This document shows, piece after piece, positions 28,681-36,619 of a stretch of DNA of 64,000 nucleotides; within the stretch, counting starts at the first letter, position 1, and every line of letters starts with the position of its first letter. The notes below the pieces were generated by a model that worked only from the letters and a program-made list of their open reading frames with translations, did not search any database and was not told where the DNA came from. The translations under genes and the position numbers were made by a program. The DNA lies in contig NZ_CP159253.1 of the NCBI RefSeq assembly GCF_040438645.1, positions 124,001 to 188,000 on the forward strand, written 5' to 3'. The DNA comes from Mesorhizobium sp. WSM2240 (GTDB lineage Bacteria; Pseudomonadota; Alphaproteobacteria; Rhizobiales; Rhizobiaceae).

Positions 28681-29082
28681 TGTCAGTTCCCCATGTGATT
28701 GAGAATACCCGCCGCCCATGCCCGACCTTGTCGGTTTCATGGCTAAAATTGGAGTTTCCGCTTAGGCTTTTTTTTTTCCTTAAGGTGAAGTTTGTCCGAA
28801 ACCGGCCCGGCGTCAAGCGGTTTTGTCGCAGCGACGGGCCAAACCGCGGCCAACCTGTGCCGGACGGAAAATAGGCCAGGTTCCATGCGTCGATCCGGGC
28901 ACATGAGGCCCACCCAAACGGGTGGGGAAGGGGGCCTTCAGCTTCCGCACTGGGTTGGAAGTCGGTTCATTAGCAAAATTGCCGCATACACTGGAATGAA
29001 AAAATAATTCATGCTAGTAATTGGTTTGTGGGGGCGGGAGACGTCGACAAGAGGTGCGTCCAAGGGACGTAGGCGGAGGAAC
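28681..29082. promoter_or_regulatory. Divergent promoter region, APC transporter / LuxR regulator 1
   Basis: A 402-base spacer without a gene. It contains a candidate operator at 28775-28789, a GC-rich hairpin (arms CCCACCC and GGGTGGG, loop AAAC, 28909-28926) and an A-rich box at 28997-29012 (TGAAAAAATAATTCAT) that resembles the tract before mgsA and XRE copy 2. The box is 70 bases before the luxR1 start. Confidence 0.45.
28775..28789. promoter_or_regulatory. Candidate operator before the APC transporter
   Basis: TTTCC-TTAAG-GTGAA has the same plan as the sites before the XRE genes and mgsA (TTTnC, five-base spacer beginning T and ending G, then GnRAA). It lies 95 bases before the transporter start. 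A weaker neighbour, TTTCC-GCTTA-GGCTT, lies at 28755-28769. Confidence 0.4.
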
Positions 29083-29781
29083 ATGAACGCCGAATGGAAG
29101 GGTCAGCGCCAGGGCCGCGGGATTGAAGTGGTGCCGGTGGCAAAAACGAATAAGTTCAGGGTGCTGATTGCCGAGCGCAATCCGCTGGTTGTCGCCGCCC
29201 TCGCCGATATGCTCACGCGAGACAGTCGTTTTGAGTTGGCCGAAAGCGTCCAGACCGGCAAGGCTTTTCTCGAGGCGGCGGCAGCGGAATCTGCATTTGA
29301 TATCGCCGTGCTCGGCTGGAGACTTTCCGACATGGACAGTGGCGAGGTGCTGGCCGAGATGCAACGGCGCGCCCTGCATGCCCGGGTCGTAATCTTTTCC
29401 AACGACCACGACATCTCTATACTCAAGCAATGCGTGCGCCTGGGTGTGCAGGGCTTTTGCTACCAGTTCGATGAACCGGCGATATTGTTCGATACGCTTG
29501 TCGCGGTTGCCCACGGCCGCATCTGCATTCCCTACGTGGATGTGTCCAAGATCAACGACACGCCCCTATCGCGGCTGACGACGCGGGAGCGCGAGCTTCT
29601 CTCGGTGCTGGCAGATGGCTGGACGAATCTGCAGATTGCAGCACGCACCGGGATTTCCGAAAATACGGTCAAGTATCATCTCAAGAATCTCTACGATAAA
29701 CTCGAAGTTCGTAATCGAGCGATGGCGGTAGCACTCTACGCCAGCGAAAGGAATCGCGGGCCGCATTTGCGTCCGCAGTGA
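29083..29781 (+). CDS. LuxR/NarL-type regulator with a degenerate receiver domain (copy 1)
   Basis: 232-residue transcription regulator. Residues about 25-145 fold as a response-regulator receiver (FRVLIAERNPLVVAAL, DIAVLGWRLSDMDS), and about 165-225 as a LuxR HTH (LTTRERELLSVLADGWTNLQ, then IAARTGISENTVKYHLKNLY). The usual acidic pair is changed (AE instead of DD), the phospho-accepting Asp is Gly78, and the conserved Lys is absent (GFCYQF), so control by phosphorylation is unlikely. The start at 29083 has GGCGGAGGAAC upstream. No histidine kinase is adjacent. A paralogue, luxR2, lies at 41135-41782. Probably controls C1-amine or serine-cycle genes. Confidence 0.88.
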   Translation: MNAEWKGQRQGRGIEVVPVAKTNKFRVLIAERNPLVVAALADMLTRDSRFELAESVQTGKAFLEAAAAESAFDIAVLGWRLSDMDSGEVLAEMQRRALHARVVIFSNDHDISILKQCVRLGVQGFCYQFDEPAILFDTLVAVAHGRICIPYVDVSKINDTPLSRLTTRERELLSVLADGWTNLQIAARTGISENTVKYHLKNLYDKLEVRNRAMAVALYASERNRGPHLRPQ

Positions 29782-30081
29782 GAGCAGAGCCGCGCATTCA
29801 TAGGTAACGGTATAGCCCGGATCAAATGAAAGATGGCCGCTCCACAAGCGTGGGTAGCCAATACAGAGGTACTCGGCTACGAGATCTTGTGCCATCCACT
29901 CGACGCCGAAAGGGTATTGGACGCGATCTGGGAGGCAGAAGAAAGCCTTTGCAGCCTCCGACGATGGGCCGGTTGCGCCATTCAATTTCGCCGATTTTCG
30001 ACGAGGGCGCTTGAATCTCGTAGAAAGAGATTTACTACCGGTAAAAATATTTCATTTCTTAACACCGGATGGGGAATTTTT
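29782..30081. other. Region between LuxR regulator 1 and XRE regulator 2
   Basis: About 300 bases. The XRE frame stays open upstream and would add about 80 residues, but these are unlike copy 1 and lack a ribosome site, so I treat them as noncoding. A decayed gene fragment is possible but not recognised. The end of the region holds the candidate operator at 30031-30045. Confidence 0.35.
30031..30045. promoter_or_regulatory. Candidate operator before XRE regulator 2
   Basis: TTTAC-TACCG-GTAAA, a perfect five-base inverted repeat with a five-base spacer and a TACCGGTA core, 36 bases before the ATG. It is the best example of the box shared by the methylamine-linked promoters. Confidence 0.5.
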
Positions 30082-30786
30082 ATGAAGGAAGCGCAGGCTG
30101 CTGTTGCGGTTTCCAACGGCAAGAAGGCTCCGGCCGTTGTGGCGGGCCGCTCGCGACCGGCGCCGCTCAAGCAAGATCCCCATGCCATTCGCGACACGCG
30201 CGAAAAGGTGCTGGAGGTCGCGATCGGCCATGAAGTCCGCGCCTTTCGCAAGAAACTCGGCATTACCGTCGCCGACCTTGCGGCGACCACAGACATATCG
30301 CTCGGCATGCTGTCGAAGATCGAAAATGGCATTACCTCGCCATCCCTGACGACGCTGCAGGCACTTTCGCGCGCGCTCGGCGTGCCGCTGACGGCCTTCT
30401 TTCGCCGCTTCGAGGAGGAACGCAACGCCGTCTTCGTCAAGTCTGGCGAGGGCGCCGACGTGGAGCGTCGCGGTACGCGCGCCGGACACCAGTACACTTT
30501 ACTCGGACACATCGGATCGGATTCCAGCGGCGTCGTGGTCGAGCCTTATCTCATCACGCTGTCGGAAGATTCCGACGTCTTTCCAACGTTCCAGCATGAC
30601 GGCATGGAGTTCCTCTATATGCTGGAGGGCGAGGTGGTTTACCGCCACAGCAACAATCTCTACCGGATGACGCCGGGCGACAGCCTGTTTTTCGATGCCG
30701 ATGCGCCGCACGGCCCAGACGAGTTGACCAAGTTGCCGATCCGGTACCTGTCGATTATTTCATACCCACAAGGTGGAAACGAGTAA
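30082..30786 (+). CDS. XRE-family transcriptional regulator with cupin sensor domain (copy 2)
   Basis: 234-residue paralogue of the regulator at 13146-13886. From DPHAIRDTREKVLEVAIGHE onward the two proteins differ at only a few positions: Val/Ala in GEGxDVE, the ELTR/ELTK region and the C-terminus. Same HTH_3 plus cupin layout. The N-terminal 30 residues (MKEAQAAVAVSNGKKAPAVV) differ. The ATG at 30082 follows GGGGA. The gene ends 14 bases before the convergent folC. The near-identical DNA-binding helix implies both copies recognise the same operator, while different promoters could give different expression. Confidence 0.88.
   Translation: MKEAQAAVAVSNGKKAPAVVAGRSRPAPLKQDPHAIRDTREKVLEVAIGHEVRAFRKKLGITVADLAATTDISLGMLSKIENGITSPSLTTLQALSRALGVPLTAFFRRFEEERNAVFVKSGEGADVERRGTRAGHQYTLLGHIGSDSSGVVVEPYLITLSEDSDVFPTFQHDGMEFLYMLEGEVVYRHSNNLYRMTPGDSLFFDADAPHGPDELTKLPIRYLSIISYPQGGNE
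30171..30713 (+). repeat. Direct repeat, copy 2 (inside XRE regulator 2)
   Basis: Partner of 13268-13810: gap-free over 543 bases with about six substitutions, same orientation. Identity this high over part of a gene, with diverged ends, fits recent gene conversion or duplication. Confidence 0.9.
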
Positions 30787-30800
30787 TCCTACTAGTCGCT

Positions 30801-32195
30801 TCAGTCGGGTGGAGTTCCATTCTGCTCCAGTATCTCACCGGCGAGATAGAGCGATCCGCCGATCAGGATGCGCGGCGCGGGTTCGCTCCGGTCCCAGCTG
30901 TCGCGCAGCCGCTTAAGGGCGTTGGCGACGGAGTTAATAGGATCGGCAGACAGGCCGGCGGCGACCGCTCGCCCGGCAAGTTCGGCGCTCGGCACGCCGG
31001 CATCGCTGGAATTAATGGGAACCGTGTAGACATGTCGCGCCATTCCTTCGAAGGCACGGAAATAGCCGGTCTGATCCTTGGTGTTGAGCATGCCGCAGAT
31101 AAGGAATAGCGGCCGCGCAAACCGCTCTTCCTGTTCGGCAAGCGCCTCGGCAACCACGACGCCGGCGCCCGGATTGTGACCCCCGTCGAGCCAGATTTCG
31201 GCGCCCTCCGGCGCGAGATCCGATAGTTTGCCTCTCGGCAGCCGCTGCATGCGGCCGGGCCAATAGACGGTGGTCATAGCCCGATCAGCGGCATGCTGGT
31301 CCAGTTCGAAGCCGGCGGCTCTCACTGCGGCGATCGCGGCGGCGGCATTGGCGAACTGGTGGCGGCCAGGCAGCTTTGGCGGCGTGAGATCCATCGGGCC
31401 AATCTCGTCCCGGTAGATCATTCGGCCGCTTTTCTCATAGGCCATGAAATCGTGGCCGTAGACCAGACGGGGGCAGTCCAACCGTTCGGCGGTCGCGATC
31501 AGCACGTCCTGTGCAGTTGGCGATTCTTGTGCGCCGATCACTACCGGCACACCTGGCTTGATGATGCCGGCCTTTTCGACGGCGATCAGTTCGACACGAT
31601 CCCCGAGATAGGCCTCGTGATCGAGCGAGATCGGCATGATGACGGAAACAGCCGGCCTGTCGATGGCGTTGGTGGCATCGAACCGTCCGCCAAGTCCGAC
31701 CTCGATAATCGCGGCGTCGGCCGGATGCTCGGAAAAAAGCAGGAAAGTGACTGCGGTTAGGATCTCGAACACCGTCGCGTGTTCGCCGTCGTTGACCTTG
31801 GCGACCCGCGCCACCGCCTCGGCAAGCACGTCGTCTGCCACAAGCTTGCCGCCCCCGGCCGTGCCGATGCGAAAGCGCTCGTGCCAGTTGACGAGGTGCG
31901 GTAAGGTGTGGACATGTACCTTAAGGCCGGAAGCCTCCAGCAGCGCTCGCGAAAACGCCGCGGTCGATCCCTTGCCATTGGTTCCTGCGATATGGACGAC
32001 CGGCGGCAGCCGGTCCTGCGGGTTGCCGAGCTTTGCCAGAAGCCGGCTGATCCGGTCCAGCGAGAGCTCGAAGCCTTTCGGGTGAAGCGCCATCAGGCGC
32101 TCGATTTCCCGATCAGCGGCGCTAAAGGATCGCCGATCCCAAGCGAGGGAGCTTTTGATCAAGGCGGCATGCCCGAATTGATCGGCGAGAGACAT
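30801..32195 (-). CDS. folC: Folylpolyglutamate synthase / dihydrofolate synthase
   Basis: Adds glutamate to dihydropteroate and folates, which keeps the folate C1 carriers in the cell. The 464 residues carry the Mur-ligase-type P-loop PVVHIAGTNGKGSTAAF near residue 70, TLPHLVNWHERFRI, VGLGGRFDATNAID, the MPISLDHEAYLGD metal region and LDGGHNPGAG in the C-terminal domain. It is transcribed after the dmm genes, eight bases beyond the dmmC stop, so it probably belongs to that operon. A dedicated extra copy beside amine-demethylation genes fits a high folate demand; whether another folC exists elsewhere cannot be seen. Confidence 0.93.
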   Translation of the reverse strand: MSLADQFGHAALIKSSLAWDRRSFSAADREIERLMALHPKGFELSLDRISRLLAKLGNPQDRLPPVVHIAGTNGKGSTAAFSRALLEASGLKVHVHTLPHLVNWHERFRIGTAGGGKLVADDVLAEAVARVAKVNDGEHATVFEILTAVTFLLFSEHPADAAIIEVGLGGRFDATNAIDRPAVSVIMPISLDHEAYLGDRVELIAVEKAGIIKPGVPVVIGAQESPTAQDVLIATAERLDCPRLVYGHDFMAYEKSGRMIYRDEIGPMDLTPPKLPGRHQFANAAAAIAAVRAAGFELDQHAADRAMTTVYWPGRMQRLPRGKLSDLAPEGAEIWLDGGHNPGAGVVVAEALAEQEERFARPLFLICGMLNTKDQTGYFRAFEGMARHVYTVPINSSDAGVPSAELAGRAVAAGLSADPINSVANALKRLRDSWDRSEPAPRILIGGSLYLAGEILEQNGTPPD

Positions 32196-32203
32196 GTCTC
32201 GAC

Positions 32204-33244
32204 CTAATCCGGGCTGAAGCCGGGCGAAGTCGGCGCGCCATCGTCATACTTCGACAGCCACTCAACGACGGTCGTGCGGTAGCGCGTCAGGCCCTTGTAC
32301 TCGGCAAGCTCGTCTGGCAGGTCGCGCAGCACGCGGTGGAAACGGCGCGCCCATTTGCGCACCGTCACCAGTTCATCCATCTTGATAAGGTAGCAGCGGA
32401 TCGGGAACACCAGGGCGTTGGAGCGGGGCAACCGCCAGAAGCTCTGCAGTTCAACGCGCAGATGCACTTTTTCACCGACATTTTCTGGCGTCACTGTGGT
32501 CCGGTCCGGTCCCCATTTGTGGTAATTCTCTGGGCTGGTATCGAGGCGCGGATTGATGGTCATCGTCCAGTTGAGACGCCGCGCCGGCCGGCCTTGCTGG
32601 ATGTTGGTGAGGAATTTAAGCGCCCGGACGAAGATGCCCTTTTCGTGCGCCAGCGGTACAGGTGCGTGCCATTCGAAGAAGTTCATGCCGATGTCGAAAT
32701 CGAGCGACCAGTCGGCTTGGGTCGTAACGATGCCGGCATCCATCCACAGATTGCCATCGCGCTGGTCGAGAATGCAGAAATCACCCTGGCTCTGGCGAGT
32801 GATATATTCCATCGGCCCATAGGGAAGCGTTGATGTATCGCCGAAGGTGAAGCTGTCGTCGATGCCGAGCGGCCGGTTGATCCAGCGCCAGCGATCGCCG
32901 TCGCGGGTCAGCGAAAAATGTTCGGGATAGCCGTTGGCCTGCTCGGTCATCAGCAATTCGAGCAGATCCCATCCGGCAAGCGTCATGTGCGGCAATGACT
33001 GGCAGCGGAGCGGATCTTCTGCAAGCACCAGTGCGCGGTCCTGCATTTCCGCGACATAGTGTTCGTCGACGTCGATCAGGTTTTCGAATACGCTTCCCTT
33101 CGGCCCAACGACATGCGGCTCGATATTCACCGCATACATGTAGGCGTCTTCATTGAAGGGGAAGGGGAAACGCCTGACGAATTCAGGGCTGTTCCGGAAA
33201 GTGAAATCGTCGCGGAACGTCTCTTTTCTAAAGTTTATGCCCAT
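32204..33244 (-). CDS. dmmC: Dimethylamine monooxygenase, heme (DUF3445) subunit
   Basis: Predicted oxygen-activating heme subunit of the oxidative N-demethylase that turns dimethylamine into methylamine and formaldehyde. The 346 residues match the DUF3445/HODM alpha family, with FPFPFNEDAYMYAVNIEPHV near the start, LAEDPLRCQSLPHMTLAGW, LPYGPMEYITRQSQGDFCILDQRDG, FEWHAPVPLAHEKGIFVRALKFL and RVELQSFWRLPRSNALVFPIRCYL. GGGAGGAA lies upstream of the ATG. The letter assignment (dmmC) follows the D-A-B-C transcription order; published lettering may differ. The family is secure; heme binding is from family knowledge. Confidence 0.87.
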   Translation of the reverse strand: MGINFRKETFRDDFTFRNSPEFVRRFPFPFNEDAYMYAVNIEPHVVGPKGSVFENLIDVDEHYVAEMQDRALVLAEDPLRCQSLPHMTLAGWDLLELLMTEQANGYPEHFSLTRDGDRWRWINRPLGIDDSFTFGDTSTLPYGPMEYITRQSQGDFCILDQRDGNLWMDAGIVTTQADWSLDFDIGMNFFEWHAPVPLAHEKGIFVRALKFLTNIQQGRPARRLNWTMTINPRLDTSPENYHKWGPDRTTVTPENVGEKVHLRVELQSFWRLPRSNALVFPIRCYLIKMDELVTVRKWARRFHRVLRDLPDELAEYKGLTRYRTTVVEWLSKYDDGAPTSPGFSPD

Positions 33245-33272
33245 GAAATTCCTCCCTTTCCGGGGTCGATAG

Positions 33273-34238
33273 TCAGCGATCGAGGACCAGTGATCTTCCT
33301 TCGAAGCGTGAGACGCATGGCATGATCTTCTTGCCCGAGCAGTGTTCGTCTTCGCTCAGCCAGTGGTCGTTGTGCCTGAACGTCCCGTCATACGAGATGA
33401 CGTTCGTCTCGCATTGGCCGCAGACGCCGCCGCGGCACAGATAGGGCGGGTCGACACCGGCCGCCTCCATGGCTTCCAAAAGACTCTGCTGCTCGCCGAC
33501 GCGGATTTCCTTGCCGCTTGTTGCCAATTTGACGTCGAAGGGTGTGCCCGGCTGAGGCGCCGCGAAGTGCTCGAAATGCACCGTCTCGTCCGGCCAGCCG
33601 TGAGCGGCTGCCGTATCTCGCACCCAGCGGATCATTCCCGCCGGACCGCAAACATAAAGATGCGTGCCAAGTGGCTGGGAGGCCAGAAGCCGCTCGAGTG
33701 GAATGCGCTCCTTGCTGTGGTCAAGATAGAGGCGGACGCGGCTGCCATAGCGTTCCCGCAACACGTCTGAATAGCTGGCCAAGGCCTGCGTGCGGCAGGT
33801 GTAATGCAACTCGAAATTACCACCGATTGCCGCCAGCTGCGCGGTTTGGGCCAGGAACGGCGTGATGCCGATGCCGCCGGCGATCATCAGATGTTTGCGG
33901 GCTCGCAGGTCCAGCGAAAACAGGTTCACCGGATAGCTGATCACCATAGCCATGCCGCGCTTGACGCGGTTGTGCATGAAAAGCGACCCTCCGCGCCCGG
34001 CATCGTCGCGACGCACACTTATAGTGTAATCGCGCGTGTTGAGGGGCGAGCTCATCAGTGAATACGGATTGAGCCTGGTTGTGTCGCCGTCGCGCATTTC
34101 AACGACGATATGGGCGCCACCGGAAAAGGTAGGCAGATCGCTTCCGTCAGTTCTTTCGAAATGGAACCGCTTCACCAGTTCGTTAACCGCGACAACATCG
34201 GTCACGGTGACGTTCAGCTTGGTTGTTCCCGCGCTCAC
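33273..34238 (-). CDS. dmmB: Dimethylamine monooxygenase, flavin/2Fe-2S reductase subunit
   Basis: Phthalate-dioxygenase-reductase-type protein that should pass electrons from NAD(P)H to the heme subunit. Its 321 residues show the FMN domain RLNPYSLMSSPLNTRDYTISV, the pyridine-nucleotide domain MIAGGIGITPFLAQ and YVCGPAGMIRWV, and a C-terminal plant-type ferredoxin with Cys in PYLCRGGVCGQCETNV and a later Cys in KIMPCVSRF. The start is a GTG at 34238 that overlaps the dmmA stop (GTGA), with GGAG upstream. Confidence 0.9.
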   Translation of the reverse strand: MSAGTTKLNVTVTDVVAVNELVKRFHFERTDGSDLPTFSGGAHIVVEMRDGDTTRLNPYSLMSSPLNTRDYTISVRRDDAGRGGSLFMHNRVKRGMAMVISYPVNLFSLDLRARKHLMIAGGIGITPFLAQTAQLAAIGGNFELHYTCRTQALASYSDVLRERYGSRVRLYLDHSKERIPLERLLASQPLGTHLYVCGPAGMIRWVRDTAAAHGWPDETVHFEHFAAPQPGTPFDVKLATSGKEIRVGEQQSLLEAMEAAGVDPPYLCRGGVCGQCETNVISYDGTFRHNDHWLSEDEHCSGKKIMPCVSRFEGRSLVLDR

Positions 34239-34846
34239 CGAAAAATCTCCTCTTTTTGAGGGGCCTCGGTTGGATCCTCCGCGTTGATACAGACGCCCTG
34301 GAAGGCCGCGATACGGCGCGAGTAGTGGTCGCGCACCAGCAACAGCAGCCCGCAATGCGAGCAGTTCGCCGGTTGCGTGGTCACGTTTTCGGTGATCCCC
34401 TTGCAGTGCACGCACTGCATCCGGCGGGCAAGCGAACCACGCTGCTCGGTCTGGATCGACGCATGGTCGACGCCGGCGTCCAGTGCGGCCTGCATGGCCT
34501 GGCCAATCAGGCCTTCCGTGCCCGCGAGATAGAGGCGCGTGCCCATATGAGCATTGGCAAGAGTCTGCCGCAGTCGCGGCAGTGCTGCCGCGATCGACGG
34601 ACCTTCGTAGTATTGCGCCGGCTTCAGCGCCTTCAGCGCTCGCTGGAACCGGTCTTCGGTCCGGCCGGGTACGAACATGATGTGGGCACTTGCAAAGAAG
34701 CCTTCGGGCGCCTGCATCGCCAGATCGAGGATAGCGGACGCGCCTTCGGCATCCGCTACGAGAAGGTGGCGCTTACCGGCCTGCGGTGACAATGTTCCGT
34801 AGACCGGGCGACTTAAGATCGTCTTGGCCGGTGTACCGTCCAACAT
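34235..34846 (-). CDS. dmmA: Dimethylamine monooxygenase, small DmmA-family subunit
   Basis: 203-residue protein of the DmmA family. The N-terminal two thirds resemble a nucleotide-binding-like domain (LLVADAEGASAILDLAMQAP, GTRLYLAGTEGLIGQAM), and the C-terminus has a zinc-ribbon-like pair of Cys-x2-Cys knuckles in MQCVHCKG and NCSHCGLLLLVRDHYSRR. Function within the monooxygenase is not resolved from sequence. The start at 34846 is one base after the dmmD stop; the open frame beyond overlaps dmmD. The next gene begins inside its stop codon, so the three subunits are made together. Confidence 0.85.
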   Translation of the reverse strand: MLDGTPAKTILSRPVYGTLSPQAGKRHLLVADAEGASAILDLAMQAPEGFFASAHIMFVPGRTEDRFQRALKALKPAQYYEGPSIAAALPRLRQTLANAHMGTRLYLAGTEGLIGQAMQAALDAGVDHASIQTEQRGSLARRMQCVHCKGITENVTTQPANCSHCGLLLLVRDHYSRRIAAFQGVCINAEDPTEAPQKEEIFR

Positions 34847-34847
34847 A

Positions 34848-35981
34848 TCAGCCCTTTGCGGTCCGCTTGAGCTTCTTGGGATCGTCGAATGGCAGCGACT
34901 GGGCTGTCGCTTTGACCGAGCCGCTCGCATTGCGGATTTCGAGCGGCGTTCCGATGATGGCGCAATCCACATCGAGACGGGCGATGCCCATCGATTTCTT
35001 CACCAGAGGCGAATACATGGCGCAGGTTACGACACCGACTCTCTTTCCGTCGCGGTAGATCGGTGCGCCCTCGTCTGCCGCCTTGTCGCTGTCGAGCAGC
35101 ACCCCATAAATCTTGAAGCGCTCCTTGCCCTTGAGACGATAGTGCTCCTCGGCGCCGCGGAACCCGGTCTTGCCGGGACTGACCGTGAAATCGAGGCCCA
35201 GTTCCCAAAGCGTGTCGCCAGGTCCCTCGTTCTCGAACGGATACTTCTGCGAATTGTCATAGGGATAAAACAGCAGATAGCTCTCGACCCGCAGCATGTC
35301 GAGCGTGGTGAAACGCGTCGGGATGATGCCCATGGGCTTGCCTTCCTGGACGATCGTGTCCCAGATCTTTGGCGCGTCCTGGCCGCGGCAGAAAATCTCG
35401 TAGCCGCGCTCGCCGGTGTAGCCTGTGCGCGAGATCATTACGGGCAGGCCGAACAGTTGCGTCTGCATGTGGTGGAAATAGTTCAGATCGCGGATGCCGG
35501 GCACGTGCTTGGCGAGATAGTCGACCGCCAGTGGGCCCTGCAGCGAAAGGTCGTGCAGATTGTCGTCGAAACGGACTGAAACATCGCGACCGATCGAGGC
35601 GCGCGTCAATTCCTCGTGGCCCGATCCCGAACCATGGACCACCATCCAGGAATTGGTGCTGATGCGATAGATGACGCAGTCGTCGGTGAACTTGCCGGCG
35701 TCATTGAGCATGCAGGCATAGGCCGACTTGCCGGGATAAATCTTCTCGACATTGCGCGTCGTGGCGAGATCAACGACATGAGAGGCGTGGGCGCCAGTTA
35801 TATGGACCTTCTTGAGTCCCGAAACGTCCATCAGGCCGGCCTTGGTGCGGATCGCGACATATTCCTCGTCCGCGTCCTTGTCATAGGTCCACGCTGTGCC
35901 CATGCCGCTCCAGTCTTCCAGTTTGGAACCGAGCGCGCGGTGGCGATCGGCCAGCGTTGAAAAACGCCATGAAGCTGTCAT
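34848..35981 (-). CDS. dmmD: GcvT-like aminomethyltransferase of the dimethylamine operon
   Basis: 377-residue folate-dependent C1 transferase of the glycine-cleavage T-protein family. Visible are DVSGLKKVHITGAHASHVVD, YACMLNDAGKFTDDCVIYRI, LQGPLAVDYLAK, SRTGYTGERGYEIFC, TLDMLRVESYLLFYPYDN, and the C-terminal barrel with GVVTCAMYSPLVKKSMGIARLD. Expected role: catch formaldehyde released by demethylation as methylene-H4F. That role is inferred from the operon. First gene of the dmm operon, GGAGGAG before the ATG, with two operator-like repeats 81-130 bases upstream. Confidence 0.88.
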   Translation of the reverse strand: MTASWRFSTLADRHRALGSKLEDWSGMGTAWTYDKDADEEYVAIRTKAGLMDVSGLKKVHITGAHASHVVDLATTRNVEKIYPGKSAYACMLNDAGKFTDDCVIYRISTNSWMVVHGSGSGHEELTRASIGRDVSVRFDDNLHDLSLQGPLAVDYLAKHVPGIRDLNYFHHMQTQLFGLPVMISRTGYTGERGYEIFCRGQDAPKIWDTIVQEGKPMGIIPTRFTTLDMLRVESYLLFYPYDNSQKYPFENEGPGDTLWELGLDFTVSPGKTGFRGAEEHYRLKGKERFKIYGVLLDSDKAADEGAPIYRDGKRVGVVTCAMYSPLVKKSMGIARLDVDCAIIGTPLEIRNASGSVKATAQSLPFDDPKKLKRTAKG

Positions 35982-36061
35982 CGGGTTCTCCTCCTTATTG
36001 TCGTCGCCGCCTGGGAGTTTGCCTTCGAGGTGGCCAGTGTCGGCGGCATCATGACTCGAAA

Positions 36062-36110
36062 TTTACCGACAAGGCAATATCAACAGGCAAGATTTTTTAC
36101 TGGTAGGCAA
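36062..36110. promoter_or_regulatory. Two operator-like repeats before the dmm operon
   Basis: TTTACCGACAAGGCAA (36062-36077) and TTTACTGGTAGGCAA (36096-36110) are similar direct copies 34 bases apart, about three DNA turns. Read on the minus strand the second is TTGCC-TACCA-GTAAA, which matches the XRE copy 2 site at 12 of 15 positions. They sit in the 260-base spacer upstream of dmmD. Confidence 0.4.
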
Positions 36111-36241
36111 CTTTGGCTTTTGGGACTGAAGCGCAGCCAATGACGCGCCCCCGCTCAGCGTGCAGGTATGGGCGGGTAGACCGCCGCCCTTGCGGGAAAT
36201 CGAAGATCCATTGTCAAAGCTTTTCCAGACAAGCGCTTCGG

Positions 36242-36619
36242 TCACAGTTCAACGCACGCCTGGTGCGCCTGCACCATGGTAGCGGCCGGCACTTGGCGGG
36301 ACGCGTGGTCCAGACCTTTCATGCACGATGCCATCGCAAGCCTCGCAGCGTCGGCGTAAATCAAACCACCGGCCGCACGAATTGTGTCTCTGTCGATGAT
36401 CTCTTCGAGAACGCCTCGCGTCCTGAGCGGAAGAAGGTCGGTACAAGCGCTCATTCCGACCAGGACATGGCTTATCGGAACGACAACGCCATCGACTGTC
36501 ACGCGCGGCTCTTCGCTTCCTTCCTTCCATTCCTCCAACGCTTCGAGCGCATCGTGAAAGGCATTCTGCAGCGTAATGGGCGCGTGGCCCTCGTAAAGTT
36601 CCGGCAGCACTCTCTGCAT
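36242..36619 (-). CDS. Unrecognised small protein upstream of the dmm operon
   Basis: About 125 residues, soluble, no signal or membrane segment. I do not recognise a family. The first half is acidic (LYEGHAPITLQNAFHDALEA, LEEWKEGSEEPRVTVDGVVV), and the second half holds two single cysteines and alanine-rich helices (IIDRDTIRAAGGLIYADAAR). Starts: AGGAGG lies eight bases before the ATG at 36619 and two before the ATG at 36625; an ATG at 36694 is also open. It is divergent from ppc and in line with dmm but separated by the 260-base operator region, so it likely has its own promoter. A role in amine metabolism or its control is a guess. Confidence 0.6.
   Translation of the reverse strand: MQRVLPELYEGHAPITLQNAFHDALEALEEWKEGSEEPRVTVDGVVVPISHVLVGMSACTDLLPLRTRGVLEEIIDRDTIRAAGGLIYADAARLAMASCMKGLDHASRQVPAATMVQAHQACVEL

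Noticed and set aside
28909-28926. CCCACCC-AAAC-GGGTGGG hairpin as a terminator
   Set aside because: No T-run follows in either direction and it lies in a divergent promoter region, where a terminator is not expected.
29833-30081. N-terminal extension of XRE copy 2 or a separate gene
   Set aside because: The stretch is open but unlike copy 1, has no ribosome site and would overlap the candidate operator. I could not identify it as a transposase remnant, so no feature was called.
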